Counted from the first letter of the stretch, positions 8,924 to 18,465 are shown. The stretch is DNA of 64,000 bases from Pseudomonas fluorescens (GCF_902498185.1 NZ_CABVIX010000001.1:682001-746000); one strand, 5' to 3'. Numbers and translations: made by a program. The notes: generated by a model from the letters alone, not told the origin.

Positions 8924-11900
8924 ATGGCTAGGCAAGCGTCCCATCGCGGGGCTGGGTTGAAACTGCCGATCCTGGCTGGGCTGATCGGTGCCCTGGGGCT
9001 TGTAGGCACCCCCTCGGCGCATGCCGAGATCCAGTGTCAGCGAACATTGGTGGCGAATGTGGTGGCCATGGACCAGCCGCTGATGTTCAACCGGCTTGGG
9101 GCGCAGAACGTCAATGGCATGATGTACGCCTTGCGCCAGGATGTCGTGGACACCAATGGGGTTTTGCTGACCCAGGGCGGCGCGGCGGTTCCAGGGCAGG
9201 TCATCCTGCGCGCGGACAAGCGCCCACGGCCCTTGGTACTGCGGGTCGCCGCTGGTGATTGCCTCAAGGTCAATTTGCAGAACCTGCTCGCCTTCGAGGC
9301 CAACCCAAATGGCGAAGATCACCCGGCGGGCGAAGTCGGCGGGGAGCTACACGTCGACAACCAGGTGCTGGACCGCCATGTCGGCTTTCAGGTCACCGGC
9401 CTGCAGGCTGTAAATTCGATCAATGACATCGCCGCCAACACCGGGCGCAACGACAACACGTTGCTCGCACCAGGTGAAAGCCGAAGCTATACCCTGCATG
9501 CCGAGCGCGAGGGCACTTTCGTGGCCACCAGCTACGGCGCGACCTTCGGCGGCGAGGGTACGGCAGGCAACGTGAGCAATGGCCTGTTTGGCCAGTTGGT
9601 GGTCCTGCCCAAGGGAGGGCGTGCCTACCGCAATACGGTGACCGAGGAAGACATGCGCCTGGCCACGCGCGGGCGCACACCCGCCGGGCAGCCGATCATC
9701 AATTATGAAGCGCGCTACCCGACCCGTGAACCGTGGTTGTCGGAAGGCCGGGCCGGCAAGCCGATCCTCAACATGGTCGACGGCAGCGAGATCATTGCCA
9801 GCAATGCCGATGCCGTGGTCATGGGCCCGAACAGCGACGGGCGTTTCCCCGCGTCTACCTATCCGCTGGAGAGCCAGGGCAAGCGCAACCCCTCGATTCC
9901 CAACCGATTGGAACCGTTCCGCGACTTTGCCTCAGCGTTCCATGACCAGTCGGCGGTGGTCCAGGCATTTCCCGGCTATTGGGCCGACCCGGTATTTGGC
10001 CAGATGCTCGACCCTGCGCGCGATGCGTTCATGGTCAACTATGGTTCTGGCGGCATGGGCGCCGAGGTGATCGCCAACCGCCTGGGCGTCGGGCCGATGC
10101 ATGACTGCCTGTCCTGCTCGTACGAAGAATTCTTCCTCAGTGCGCACACGGTGGGTGATATCGCCATGCTGGTTGACGTGCCCGCCAACGTCGGTCTCGA
10201 ACAGCTGGCCCCTGGGCAGGTGCCAGCGGCGCAAAGCGTTGGTATCAAGGCAAGCATGGCGCTGTATCCCGCCGAACCCTCCAACGTCAATCACAGCTAC
10301 CTGGGCGATGCGGTCAAGTTCCGCAATATCAGCGTGGGTTACGAGCAGCATGTGTTCCACCTGCATGGGCATCAGTGGCTGTTCAACCCCAACGATGACA
10401 ACTCCGACTACATGGATGCCCAGGGGATCGGGCCGGGGTCGGGCTATACCTATGAAATCGCCAACGGCGGGTCGGGCAACCGCAACCGGGTGGTGGGCGA
10501 TGCCATCTACCACTGCCATTTCTACCCACACTTCGCCCAAGGCATGTGGGCAATGTGGCGCATCCACGATGTATTCGAGGAGGGCACTCGGCTGGCCGTC
10601 AGCGATGACGGCAAGAGGGGCTACCATGAGGAACCCTTTGGCTTGCGCAGCGGCCTTCCGGCCCAGCAATCGCGAGCCCTGCCAGATGGCGAGATCGTCG
10701 CCGGCACGCCAATCCCCGCCATTGTGCCGTTGCCCGGCAAGGCCATGCCGCCGATGCCTGGCAAAGTTGTGGTGGTTCCCAAGTTCAGCACCGAGCAGGT
10801 CGCAGGTGCCGACCCTGACGAGGATGGCCAGGGGCGTGTCGTCGGGTCGTTGGCATTGGTCGAGCGCAACGACGCCAACCGCAATGCCGATGGCAGCCTG
10901 AAAAACCCCGGTTATCCATTCTGGATCGGTGGCCTGGAAAGCACCGTTGGCCAACGACCGCCCACGCCGCCACTGGACATGCTCGACGCGCAGAAGGCCC
11001 AATCCTTGCGCGATTCAGGCAAGGCACTCTGGGCGGCGCTCGACCCTGCCCAGGCAGGTGGCTGGGACGGTGGCCTGCCTCGGCATGCACTCGATGGCTG
11101 GGCGGCGGGGGGCGAGGCGCACGTGGCAACCAGTGCGCTGGACATGAGCAAGGAAGTGCTCCGCGCCAAGCCTGTTTATTTCCCCGAGGAGGGCACAGAG
11201 GTCGAGCAATCGGCGATGTCGTTCCACGCACAACCTGCGCATGCCAGCTATGCCGCATTGCCTAACGGTGAATTTCAGGCGCGTAATTTCCTCACCAACG
11301 GCGCGCCGCCGGTCGCAGGGGCGCCATTTTTCGAGCCGTGCATGGATGATCGGCAAAAGCGCCTGACCCGCAGCGCCGGGGCAGGCTTCTTCAACAGCGG
11401 CGAGCGGCTGGACGGCCAGTCCTTCAGCGGTTTCTCCACCTACAGTGCCGACCATCCGCGCGTGTACAAAGGGGCCAACATCCAGTTCGACGCGGTGTTC
11501 AACAAGGTCGGCTATCACTTCCCGCAAACCCGGATCCTGACACTGTGGGAAGACGCTTGGCCAGTGATCAACAAGCAGCGTCCACCTGAACCTCTGGTCA
11601 TGCGCATGAACACCTTTGACTGCACCATGTACCAGCACACCAACCTGGTGCCGGCGGTGTACGAGATGGATGACTACCAGGTCCGCACCCCCACCGACAT
11701 CATCGGCCAGCACATCCACCTGCCAAAATGGGACCTGACCTCCGCCGATGGCGCGGCCAATGGCTGGAACTATGAAGATGGGGTGTTATCGCCCTCAAGC
11801 GTTGTCGAACGTATTCATGCCATCAGGGCCTACAACGGTTGCACAGCTGGAGATTCACGCGAGGCGACGCAAGACTGTCCAGTCGCCAAGGCCCATCCGT

Positions 11901-14716
11901 ACTTCGGGCAGTTCAACCGCGCTGACTGGCTGGGCGCGCGCACCACTCTGCAGCGATGGTTCGCGGATCCCGTGGTGAACGCCCACAACATCGACCGTGG
12001 TCTGGGCAACATTTTCACCCATGACCATTTCGGTCCCTCCACCCATCAGCAGATCGGCCTCTATGCCACCGTGCTCGCCGAACCTGCCGGTTCCAGCTGG
12101 TTCCACGCAGAGACGGGCGAGCCTTTATACAATGGCGGTGGTCGCCAGGACGGCGGTCCGACTTCCTGGCAGGCAGTGATTTCTACCGGCGATCTCAACG
12201 GCGATGGCAAGAACGACAGCTTCCGCGAGTTCTTCCTGGAATACAGCGACTATCAGCATGCCTATGAAGCAGGGGTGTATGTGGGTGCAGGCCCTGATGG
12301 GATCCCTAACCCGGCAGCCTACCCGGCCACCGCGGACAGCTTCCGCTTTGCCATCAACCCACCGGGACGAATCAACGCCGCCAACCTGCTCGACTCGGTA
12401 TTGGAGGCTGCCAGTGGCGCACTGCTGACGTGCCCGCTGCGACCTTGTCCGCAGGCTATCTCCGCCTCTGACCCAGGCATCTTCGTGGTCAACTACCGCC
12501 ATGAGCCTTTAGGGATGCGCATCTATCATCCAGGTAAAACGGCGCCCGACGGTAAGCCCGGCATGCAGGCCGATGGCCTGGGTGGCGACCTCGCCCACGC
12601 CCTGCAAAGCCGTACCGACCGCGTGATCCCTGCGATGAACATGGCACCGAGCACAATCACCGAGGCGACGGGGCCGACCGGCGGGAGCACGCGATTCCCG
12701 CCCCACGTCAACCGTGGCGACCTGCCGGGCGATCCGTTCACGCCGATGTTGCGCACCTATTCAGGCGACAATGTGCGGTTGCGGATCAACGCCGGGGGCC
12801 ATGAGGAGGAACACAACGTCACGCTTCACGGCGTGAAATGGCTGCATTCCGGTAGCGGTTTCGGCAACAGCTCCAATACCGGTTGGAAGGCCGCGCAGAT
12901 GGTGGGCATCTCCGAGCAGCTCGGGTTCATGGCTCCGGTGACGATGATGTCCAGCGCCAGCCAGGATACCGGGGACTACCTGTATTCCATGGATGCTTCG
13001 CTCGAGGGCTACTGGAGCGGGTTGTGGGGCGTCATGCGCAACTACACCCTGCCGCGCAATGACTTGTTCCCGGTGCCCAACAACCCGCGGCCGGTAGTAG
13101 GGCGCAATACGGTGAATTTCAACGGCGTGTGCCCACGGACCACGGCCAACGCCAACGGCGTCGGTACCCGGCCTACCGTGCAGCGCGACTATGAAATCGT
13201 CGCGGCGCTGGCCAATGACATTCTTGCCAACCCGTTGAACCTGACCGTCGGCGATCCGACGGGCGCAGGCCAGCACGTCGGAGGGGCACTCGATCCCCAG
13301 GGCGGTACGCTGGTCTACAACCCTCGGCCGGTGACCATTCCCCAGGTTACCGTCTTCGATCCAGAGGATGGCGAGACCTTCACCATCGGAGGGCAATCGG
13401 GCCCGTTGCACGATCCGACGGCGATCCTCTATGTACGCAAGGCCGACCTGGACCCCGTCACTGGCAAGCTGAAGCCAGGCGTGCCCGTGGAGCCCCTGGT
13501 ACTGCGCGCAGCGGCGGGCGACTGCATCAATATCACCCTGGAAAACCGCCTGCCGGTGGTCATGCCCGACCTGCCCAACTTTGCGGTGATGCAAGGCACG
13601 GTGAAACGCGATCGCCATGGCGCGCAAGGCTCGACCACCTTCAACAACAACCTGATGCGTCCCTCCAGCCATGTCGGCTTGCATGCGCAGCTGTTGACCT
13701 ACGACGTCACCAAGTCGGACGGCTTCAACGTCGGCATCAACCCGGTGCAGACGGTTGCACCGCGCCTGGGCAACAGCGGTGCCTGGCCAAGCCGTACCTA
13801 CCAGTACTATGCCGGGCATTTCGAGCGCGCCGGCCAGCCGGTGGCCTCGCAGCTGGGGCGCAACGTCGACAACATTGAGGCTACCGCCATCGAGTACGGC
13901 GGTCTGAACCTCATGCCGGCCGACCCGATCAAGCAGCCGCAGAAGGGGCTGGTGGGCGCCATGTCGATCGTGCCCCAGGGGGCAAGCTGGCAAGAGGATG
14001 CGCGCTCGCGTGCTTCTGCGACGGTGAAGCCTGCTGGATCAAGCGCCTACCGTGACTTTGCCATGGTCTGGCAAAAATCCCTGAACATGCGCTGGGCCAG
14101 CGGCCAGCCGGTCGAGAACATGTCGTCGGAGGGGCCAGGCATCCCGAACGACCCGAAGGACAACTCGGACATGGCCATCAACTACAAGACCGAGCCTCTC
14201 TGGTATCGCTTCGCCCGAGCACCTAACGCGCCGTTTGGTCTGGCTGGCGGCAATGGCCTGGGTGCGGTGCCCAATGCGCACTTGGCCTACAGCAACGCCT
14301 TGGTCGGCGGCGATCCGGTAACGCCGATCCTGCGGGTCAAGCCGGGTGAGCCGTTCCGCACCCACGTGATGATGCCTTCGGGCGGTAGCCGCGGTGCGAC
14401 CTTCCAACTCGATGGTCACATCTGGGCCTTCAACCCGTTCCAGGCGCAGCGGGTCGATCTCTCCGGTTATCCAGTGCGCGACCCAGGCATTGGTTCTGTA
14501 CGGTTCGGATTCAATCCGCTGGCCATGTACATCGGCGCCCAGGAAAGCGTATTGCCTGCCGCGCACTTCAGCTTCATGTTCCCCTCGGCTGGTGGCAGCA
14601 ACCGGATCCCTGGTGACTACCTGTACCGGGACTACGCCGCCTTTGGCAACGTGGGGGGCATGTGGGGGTTGTTGCGGGTGAGTGACGAACCGGAGCCGCC
14701 ACCGGTTGCTCAGTAG
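8924..14716 (+). CDS. Giant manganese-oxidase-type multicopper oxidase (McoA/MofA/MnxG class)
   Basis: About 1930 residues, far longer than laccases (about 500), built of repeated cupredoxin domains. A signal peptide ends in SAHA at residue 34, so the protein is exported. Visible copper motifs are HLHGHQW (residues 479-485), HCHFYPHFAQGMW (from residue 530, the classic HCHxxxHxxxxM T1/T2/T3 string), HIHLPKWD (930), HDHFGPSTHQQIGLY (1033), HNVTLHGVKWLH (1297) and LDGHIW (1829). The class oxidises Mn(II)/Mn(III), making Mn oxides at the cell surface. I cannot tell from memory whether it is the MnxG or the McoA ortholog; the N-terminal style suggests the MofA/McoA line. The ATG at 8924 has GGAGGA 8 bases upstream. 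The promoter is sigma54-type. Confidence 0.85.
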   Translation: MARQASHRGAGLKLPILAGLIGALGLVGTPSAHAEIQCQRTLVANVVAMDQPLMFNRLGAQNVNGMMYALRQDVVDTNGVLLTQGGAAVPGQVILRADKRPRPLVLRVAAGDCLKVNLQNLLAFEANPNGEDHPAGEVGGELHVDNQVLDRHVGFQVTGLQAVNSINDIAANTGRNDNTLLAPGESRSYTLHAEREGTFVATSYGATFGGEGTAGNVSNGLFGQLVVLPKGGRAYRNTVTEEDMRLATRGRTPAGQPIINYEARYPTREPWLSEGRAGKPILNMVDGSEIIASNADAVVMGPNSDGRFPASTYPLESQGKRNPSIPNRLEPFRDFASAFHDQSAVVQAFPGYWADPVFGQMLDPARDAFMVNYGSGGMGAEVIANRLGVGPMHDCLSCSYEEFFLSAHTVGDIAMLVDVPANVGLEQLAPGQVPAAQSVGIKASMALYPAEPSNVNHSYLGDAVKFRNISVGYEQHVFHLHGHQWLFNPNDDNSDYMDAQGIGPGSGYTYEIANGGSGNRNRVVGDAIYHCHFYPHFAQGMWAMWRIHDVFEEGTRLAVSDDGKRGYHEEPFGLRSGLPAQQSRALPDGEIVAGTPIPAIVPLPGKAMPPMPGKVVVVPKFSTEQVAGADPDEDGQGRVVGSLALVERNDANRNADGSLKNPGYPFWIGGLESTVGQRPPTPPLDMLDAQKAQSLRDSGKALWAALDPAQAGGWDGGLPRHALDGWAAGGEAHVATSALDMSKEVLRAKPVYFPEEGTEVEQSAMSFHAQPAHASYAALPNGEFQARNFLTNGAPPVAGAPFFEPCMDDRQKRLTRSAGAGFFNSGERLDGQSFSGFSTYSADHPRVYKGANIQFDAVFNKVGYHFPQTRILTLWEDAWPVINKQRPPEPLVMRMNTFDCTMYQHTNLVPAVYEMDDYQVRTPTDIIGQHIHLPKWDLTSADGAANGWNYEDGVLSPSSVVERIHAIRAYNGCTAGDSREATQDCPVAKAHPYFGQFNRADWLGARTTLQRWFADPVVNAHNIDRGLGNIFTHDHFGPSTHQQIGLYATVLAEPAGSSWFHAETGEPLYNGGGRQDGGPTSWQAVISTGDLNGDGKNDSFREFFLEYSDYQHAYEAGVYVGAGPDGIPNPAAYPATADSFRFAINPPGRINAANLLDSVLEAASGALLTCPLRPCPQAISASDPGIFVVNYRHEPLGMRIYHPGKTAPDGKPGMQADGLGGDLAHALQSRTDRVIPAMNMAPSTITEATGPTGGSTRFPPHVNRGDLPGDPFTPMLRTYSGDNVRLRINAGGHEEEHNVTLHGVKWLHSGSGFGNSSNTGWKAAQMVGISEQLGFMAPVTMMSSASQDTGDYLYSMDASLEGYWSGLWGVMRNYTLPRNDLFPVPNNPRPVVGRNTVNFNGVCPRTTANANGVGTRPTVQRDYEIVAALANDILANPLNLTVGDPTGAGQHVGGALDPQGGTLVYNPRPVTIPQVTVFDPEDGETFTIGGQSGPLHDPTAILYVRKADLDPVTGKLKPGVPVEPLVLRAAAGDCINITLENRLPVVMPDLPNFAVMQGTVKRDRHGAQGSTTFNNNLMRPSSHVGLHAQLLTYDVTKSDGFNVGINPVQTVAPRLGNSGAWPSRTYQYYAGHFERAGQPVASQLGRNVDNIEATAIEYGGLNLMPADPIKQPQKGLVGAMSIVPQGASWQEDARSRASATVKPAGSSAYRDFAMVWQKSLNMRWASGQPVENMSSEGPGIPNDPKDNSDMAINYKTEPLWYRFARAPNAPFGLAGGNGLGAVPNAHLAYSNALVGGDPVTPILRVKPGEPFRTHVMMPSGGSRGATFQLDGHIWAFNPFQAQRVDLSGYPVRDPGIGSVRFGFNPLAMYIGAQESVLPAAHFSFMFPSAGGSNRIPGDYLYRDYAAFGNVGGMWGLLRVSDEPEPPPVAQ

Positions 14717-14729
14717 CGGTGGACGATGA

Positions 14730-14754
14730 CGCCCCCCTGGTGATCCAGGGGGCG
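14730..14754 (+). terminator. GC-rich hairpin between oxidase and propeller genes (attenuator-like)
   Basis: CGCCCCCCTGG-TGAT-CCAGGGGGCG forms a stem of about 10 bp with a 4-base loop, 14 bp after the oxidase stop. No T-tract follows, so it is not a classical intrinsic terminator. It probably tunes the amount of downstream gene expression or protects the long oxidase mRNA. The downstream gene has its own strong GGAGGA site just after the hairpin. Confidence 0.5.
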
Positions 14755-14776
14755 GGTGAGCACGGAGGAGCGAGCG

Positions 14777-16774
14777 ATGGGTGCTGCAGGAAAACGTTGG
14801 ATGGCTGTGATCGTTGCCGTCGTGCTTCTCTCGGGGGCGGGCCTTTATGCAGCCTTACGCCAGCATGGCGCATCGCCCACTGCGCCGGATGAGGCATTGA
14901 CGGGCGAACTTCAGCACCTGGAGCGCGACGGGGTGGCGATCGACTTCCAGATGCTGGCGCTGAATCCCGACGGGCAACTCGTCGAGGGCACGCTGGCGGA
15001 TGTACGCTTTCAGATCCGCAGCGCCGTGACCGGCCAGCCACTGGCGGGCCTGGCCCCAGGGGCCTGGATGGACCCGGCCCTGGTGCGCGAAGTCGGCACG
15101 CGGGATGGCCGGCAGCTGGACTGCAAGGCGCGGGTTGGCGTGTACCTCAAGGGCGTCATGGGCGCGCGTCCGCTGCTTGATCTGAACAGCTATTACCTGC
15201 TCCTGCTCAACAAGGATCCGAGTATCTCGGTCATCGACCCGTCTGTTTCGGTGGGCGGCATCACCAGCACCCTGAGCCGCATTGCACTCAAGCGCATACC
15301 CATGGACTGGACGGCCAGCCAGGCAGGCAAGCGCCTGTATGTCACCCTGCCGGACGCCGATGAAATCGCAGTGATCGACACGGAGAGCTTCCAGGTATTG
15401 CGCTATATCGCTGCCGGACGCAACCCGGTGCGTGTGGCCTTGCAACCGGACGGCCGCTATCTGTGGGTGGGCAACAACGCGGCTCAGGAGGCCGCTAGCG
15501 GCGTGACGGTAATCGACACCGGCACGCTGGAGACGGTCTTGAGCGTACCTACGGGCCGCGGCCACCATGAGATTGCCTTCAGTGAGGATTCCACCCGTGC
15601 GTTCATCACCAATCGCGACAGCGGCACCTTGAGTGTGTTCGACGTCGCCAACCGGCGGCATCTGCGCGACATCACGACAGGACCAACCCCGCTGTCGGTC
15701 GCCTATTCACCGTTGTCCAAAGCGGTCTACGTCACGGATGGCAAGGCCGGCACCATCAGCGTCATCGACGCCCGCAGCCTCGGCGTGCGCAAAGTGATCG
15801 AGGTTGGCCAGGGGGCAGGGCCGATGCGTTTTACCCCGGACGGGCGCTACGGCGTGGCGCTTAATCTCCTGGAGGACAGCGCCCAGGTGATCGATGCAAG
15901 CAATGACCAACTCATCCACACCTTGAAGGTCAGCGCCGAGCCCTATCAAGTGATCTTCACCCGGGCCTTCGCGTATGTGCGGGGGCTGGCCTCGTCACGG
16001 GTGAGCATGATCAACCTCGCCTCGTTGGGTCAAGGCAAGCAGCCCATCGTGCAGGCGTTCGATGCGGGCCCATCCGCGCCCAAGCTTGCAGGCAATCTGC
16101 CGCTGGCTGACAGCCTGGCGCCTGCACGGGACGAGGCAGCTGTGTTCGTGGTCAACCCGGTGGACAACACGGCGTACTTCTATATGGAGGGTATGAATGC
16201 GCCGATGTCGGGATATCTCAACCGCGGCCATAGCTCACGTGCTGCCATGGTCATCAATCGAAGCTTGCGCGAAGTGAGCCCCGGCGAATTCACTGCACGC
16301 GTCAAGCTGCCGGCAGCCGGCCGGCTTGATGTGGCCTTCATGCTCAACCAGCCGCAGATGACGCACTGCTTCACCGCAGAAGTCCAGCCCAACCCCGAAC
16401 TGGCGAAACTGCGCGACCGTGCTGAAGTCGAGTTCTTGTTCGATTCGCCGAGCGTGCCGGTGGGCAACGAGCCGGTGATGGTCCGGTTAAGGGTCGCCAA
16501 GGGCGCTGGCGGCGAACCCTTGCGCGGGATCGAAGACCTGCAGATTCGCTACTTCCTGGCCCCCTCGGCTCTGCCGCAGCAAGTCCTTGCCAAGGAAGTC
16601 GGGGAGGGGATCTATGCCGCGCCGCTGTCCCTGCAAAAATCCGGCGCCTACTACCTGCACGTGCGCTCGGCCTCACTGCAGCTTGATGGGGACGAGCGAG
16701 CTTATGCCAGCCTGCGGGTTCTGCCGGCCGTAACCAAGGGGGACGGGCGCGAGCGGACAGGGCTCCCGAGATGA
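14777..16774 (+). CDS. YVTN/YncE-type beta-propeller protein linked to the multicopper oxidase
   Basis: About 665 residues. An N-terminal signal or anchor helix (WMAVIVAVVLLSGAGLYAAL) is followed by a region with CKARVGVYLKGVMGARPLLDLNSYYLLLLN, then YVTN-like propeller blades between roughly residues 180 and 430 (DEIAVIDTESFQVLRYIAAGRNP, GVTVIDTGTLETVLSVPTG, GTISVIDARSLGVRKVIEVG). A C-terminal part resembles immunoglobulin-like sandwich domains. The ATG at 14777 has GGAGGA 7-8 bases upstream; a GTG at 14756 is possible. It is 60 bp behind the oxidase and probably cotranscribed. A role as an extracytoplasmic partner that binds the oxidase, metal or electron carrier is inference. Confidence 0.75.
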   Translation: MGAAGKRWMAVIVAVVLLSGAGLYAALRQHGASPTAPDEALTGELQHLERDGVAIDFQMLALNPDGQLVEGTLADVRFQIRSAVTGQPLAGLAPGAWMDPALVREVGTRDGRQLDCKARVGVYLKGVMGARPLLDLNSYYLLLLNKDPSISVIDPSVSVGGITSTLSRIALKRIPMDWTASQAGKRLYVTLPDADEIAVIDTESFQVLRYIAAGRNPVRVALQPDGRYLWVGNNAAQEAASGVTVIDTGTLETVLSVPTGRGHHEIAFSEDSTRAFITNRDSGTLSVFDVANRRHLRDITTGPTPLSVAYSPLSKAVYVTDGKAGTISVIDARSLGVRKVIEVGQGAGPMRFTPDGRYGVALNLLEDSAQVIDASNDQLIHTLKVSAEPYQVIFTRAFAYVRGLASSRVSMINLASLGQGKQPIVQAFDAGPSAPKLAGNLPLADSLAPARDEAAVFVVNPVDNTAYFYMEGMNAPMSGYLNRGHSSRAAMVINRSLREVSPGEFTARVKLPAAGRLDVAFMLNQPQMTHCFTAEVQPNPELAKLRDRAEVEFLFDSPSVPVGNEPVMVRLRVAKGAGGEPLRGIEDLQIRYFLAPSALPQQVLAKEVGEGIYAAPLSLQKSGAYYLHVRSASLQLDGDERAYASLRVLPAVTKGDGRERTGLPR

Positions 16775-16795
16775 AACGACGGCAGGATGACCCGC

Positions 16796-17917
16796 TCACG
16801 TCGGCATCGGGGGCTCGAACGGCACGCTTTGGACGACTTCCAGCTCGTACCCCGCCAATCCTGCATATTTGAGCGGCGGGCCGAGGTGGCGCAACTTGCC
16901 CACGCCCAGGTCCTGAAGAATCTGCGCGCCGGTCCCGACCTCGGAATAGATCTTCGACTGCCCGCGCTGATACGGCCGCGGCGGCTGGGTCAGCTGCGGC
17001 ACGCGCTCCAGCAGCGCCTGGGACGATTCGTGGTTGGCCAGCACCACGACAACGCCCTTGCCTTCGGCGGCGACCTTCTGCAGCGCTGCCCACAGGGTCC
17101 AGTTCGCCGGCCCGGCATATTCGGCCCCGACCAGGTCGCGCAGCGGGTCGATGACATGCACGCGCACCAGTGTCGGCTCTTCACGCTTGATGTCGCCCAT
17201 GACCATCGCCATGTGTACGCCACCTTCGATGCGGTCTTCATAGGTCACCAGGCGGAAGTTGCCGTGCACGGTGGGCAGCTCGCGTTCGCCGATGCGCTTG
17301 ACGGTCTGTTCGGTGCTGAGACGGTAGTGGATAAGGTCGGCGATGGTGCCGATCTTGATGCTGTGGCGGGCAGCAAACACTTCAAGGTCCGGACGGCGGG
17401 CCATCGTGCCGTCGTCGTTGAGCACTTCGACGATCACCGAGGCGGGGGTGAAGCCGGCGAGGCGGGCGAGGTCGCAACCGGCTTCGGTGTGGCCGGCGCG
17501 GGTCAGTACGCCCCCTTCGCGGGCGCGGAGGGGGAAGATGTGGCCAGGTTGTACCAGGTCCTCGGCACGGGCGCCCGGCGCCACGGCAGCGGCGACGGTG
17601 CAGGCGCGGTCGGCGGCGGAGATGCCGGTGGTGACGCCCTGGGCGGCCTCGATCGACACGGTGAAGGCCGTGCTGAAGGCGCTGCCGTTGGCGGGCACCA
17701 TCTGCTCGAGGCCCAGGCGCTGGCAGTGGTCGTCGGTCAGGGTCAGGCAGATCAGGCCCCGCGCTTCGCAGGCCATGAAACTGATGGCCTTGGCATCACA
17801 GCGCTCGGCGGCGATCAGCAGGTCGCCTTCGTTCTCCCGGTCTTCATCGTCCACCAGGAGGACCATCTTGCCCTGGCGGTAGTCCTCGAGGATTTCTTCG
17901 ATGCTGTTGAAAGCCAT
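16796..17917 (-). CDS. RibBA-type 3,4-dihydroxy-2-butanone-4-phosphate synthase with degenerate GTP cyclohydrolase II domain
   Basis: 373 residues. The N-terminal DHBP synthase domain (about 1-200) keeps the acidic active site DDEDRENEGDL, the GVTTGISAADR loop and RAGHTEAGCDLA. The C-terminal GCH II-like domain (about 205-370) lacks the zinc cysteines, as is common for the Pseudomonas RibB-type protein. It should supply the four-carbon precursor of riboflavin. Its place inside a cluster rich in flavin enzymes, with an operator at 17950 just upstream, suggests an inducible paralog that boosts FMN supply during catabolism. Only 76 bp separate it from the divergent DUF1330 gene, leaving no room for an FMN riboswitch. 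Confidence 0.85.
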   Translation of the reverse strand: MAFNSIEEILEDYRQGKMVLLVDDEDRENEGDLLIAAERCDAKAISFMACEARGLICLTLTDDHCQRLGLEQMVPANGSAFSTAFTVSIEAAQGVTTGISAADRACTVAAAVAPGARAEDLVQPGHIFPLRAREGGVLTRAGHTEAGCDLARLAGFTPASVIVEVLNDDGTMARRPDLEVFAARHSIKIGTIADLIHYRLSTEQTVKRIGERELPTVHGNFRLVTYEDRIEGGVHMAMVMGDIKREEPTLVRVHVIDPLRDLVGAEYAGPANWTLWAALQKVAAEGKGVVVVLANHESSQALLERVPQLTQPPRPYQRGQSKIYSEVGTGAQILQDLGVGKLRHLGPPLKYAGLAGYELEVVQSVPFEPPMPT

Positions 17918-17949
17918 GCTGCACGCTCACTGTGGTAATGAATTTTTTG

Positions 17950-17965
17950 TGGTATACCATAATAC
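17950..17965 (+). promoter_or_regulatory. GntR/FCD-type operator, site 2 (ribBA / DUF1330 divergent promoter)
   Basis: TGGTATACCATAATAC contains the perfect 10-bp palindrome TGGTATACCA. It lies in the 76-bp gap between two divergent genes, 33 bp before the ribBA-type start and 29 bp before the DUF1330 start, so one bound repressor could silence both. A TGGT-N2-ACCA arrangement fits the general GT...AC operator type of the FadR/FCD branch of GntR regulators. Confidence 0.72.
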
Positions 17966-17993
17966 ACAATAACCCATCGCAGGAGAGAAGCGG

Positions 17994-18287
17994 ATGAAGG
18001 CTTACTGGATCGCCCACGTCGACGTCACCGACCTCGAGCAATACCAGCAGTACACCCAGCGGGCCCCGGCGGCGTTCGCCGCGTTTGGCGGCAAGCTATT
18101 GGCACGTGGCGGGCGCAGCGAGGCCATGGAAGGGCGGGCGACGCCCCAGCGCAGCGTGGTGATCGAGTTCGAATCGTATGACCAGGCGGTGGCGTGCTAC
18201 CGATCGGCGCAGTATCAGGAGGCATGCAAGCATCGCCAGGGCGTGGCCAACGCCGAGGTGATAATCGTCGAGGGTTACGAGCCCTGA
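17994..18287 (+). CDS. DUF1330 domain protein
   Basis: A 97-residue protein starting MKAYWIAHVDVTDLEQY, with the central GGKLLARGGRSEAMEG and the RSVVIEFESYDQAVACYRSAQYQEA segment of DUF1330. This is a small ferredoxin-like alpha+beta dimer fold related to Dabb/EthD proteins. AGGAGAG lies 8 bases before the ATG. The operator at 17950 indicates coregulation with the flavin-enzyme cluster. The family has no firmly assigned reaction; a role in isomerising or hydrolysing an unstable ring-opening intermediate is a guess. Confidence 0.85.
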   Translation: MKAYWIAHVDVTDLEQYQQYTQRAPAAFAAFGGKLLARGGRSEAMEGRATPQRSVVIEFESYDQAVACYRSAQYQEACKHRQGVANAEVIIVEGYEP

Positions 18288-18412
18288 GCTGCGGCCTCAT
18301 GGTCTGCGGTGCCTGGCCTCATCAAAGAGAGGTGCTCCCACCGGATGGAAACGTGCCTCACCTGGTGTGGTGCTGGAGATTCATGGGAGCGGCGCAGGCC
18401 TGAGAGCACTGC

Positions 18413-18465
18413 TGTAGCTCTGGGAGCTGCGGTTCGGCGCTCCGACTTGCCAGCGAAGAGCCGGT
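18413..18465. repeat. Degenerate REP-like sequence
   Basis: The region CTGTAGCTCTGGGAGCTGCG to TTGCCAGCGAAGAGCCGG resembles a decayed P. putida REP unit (GGGAGC...GCCAGCGAAGAG). It lies in the 194-bp convergent gap between DUF1330 and the Nudix gene. Nothing else is evident in this gap. Confidence 0.35.

Noticed and set aside
17918..17993. FMN riboswitch before the RibBA-type gene
   Set aside because: The gap is only 76 bp and contains an operator; the RFN element needs well over 100 nt and none of its conserved blocks is visible.
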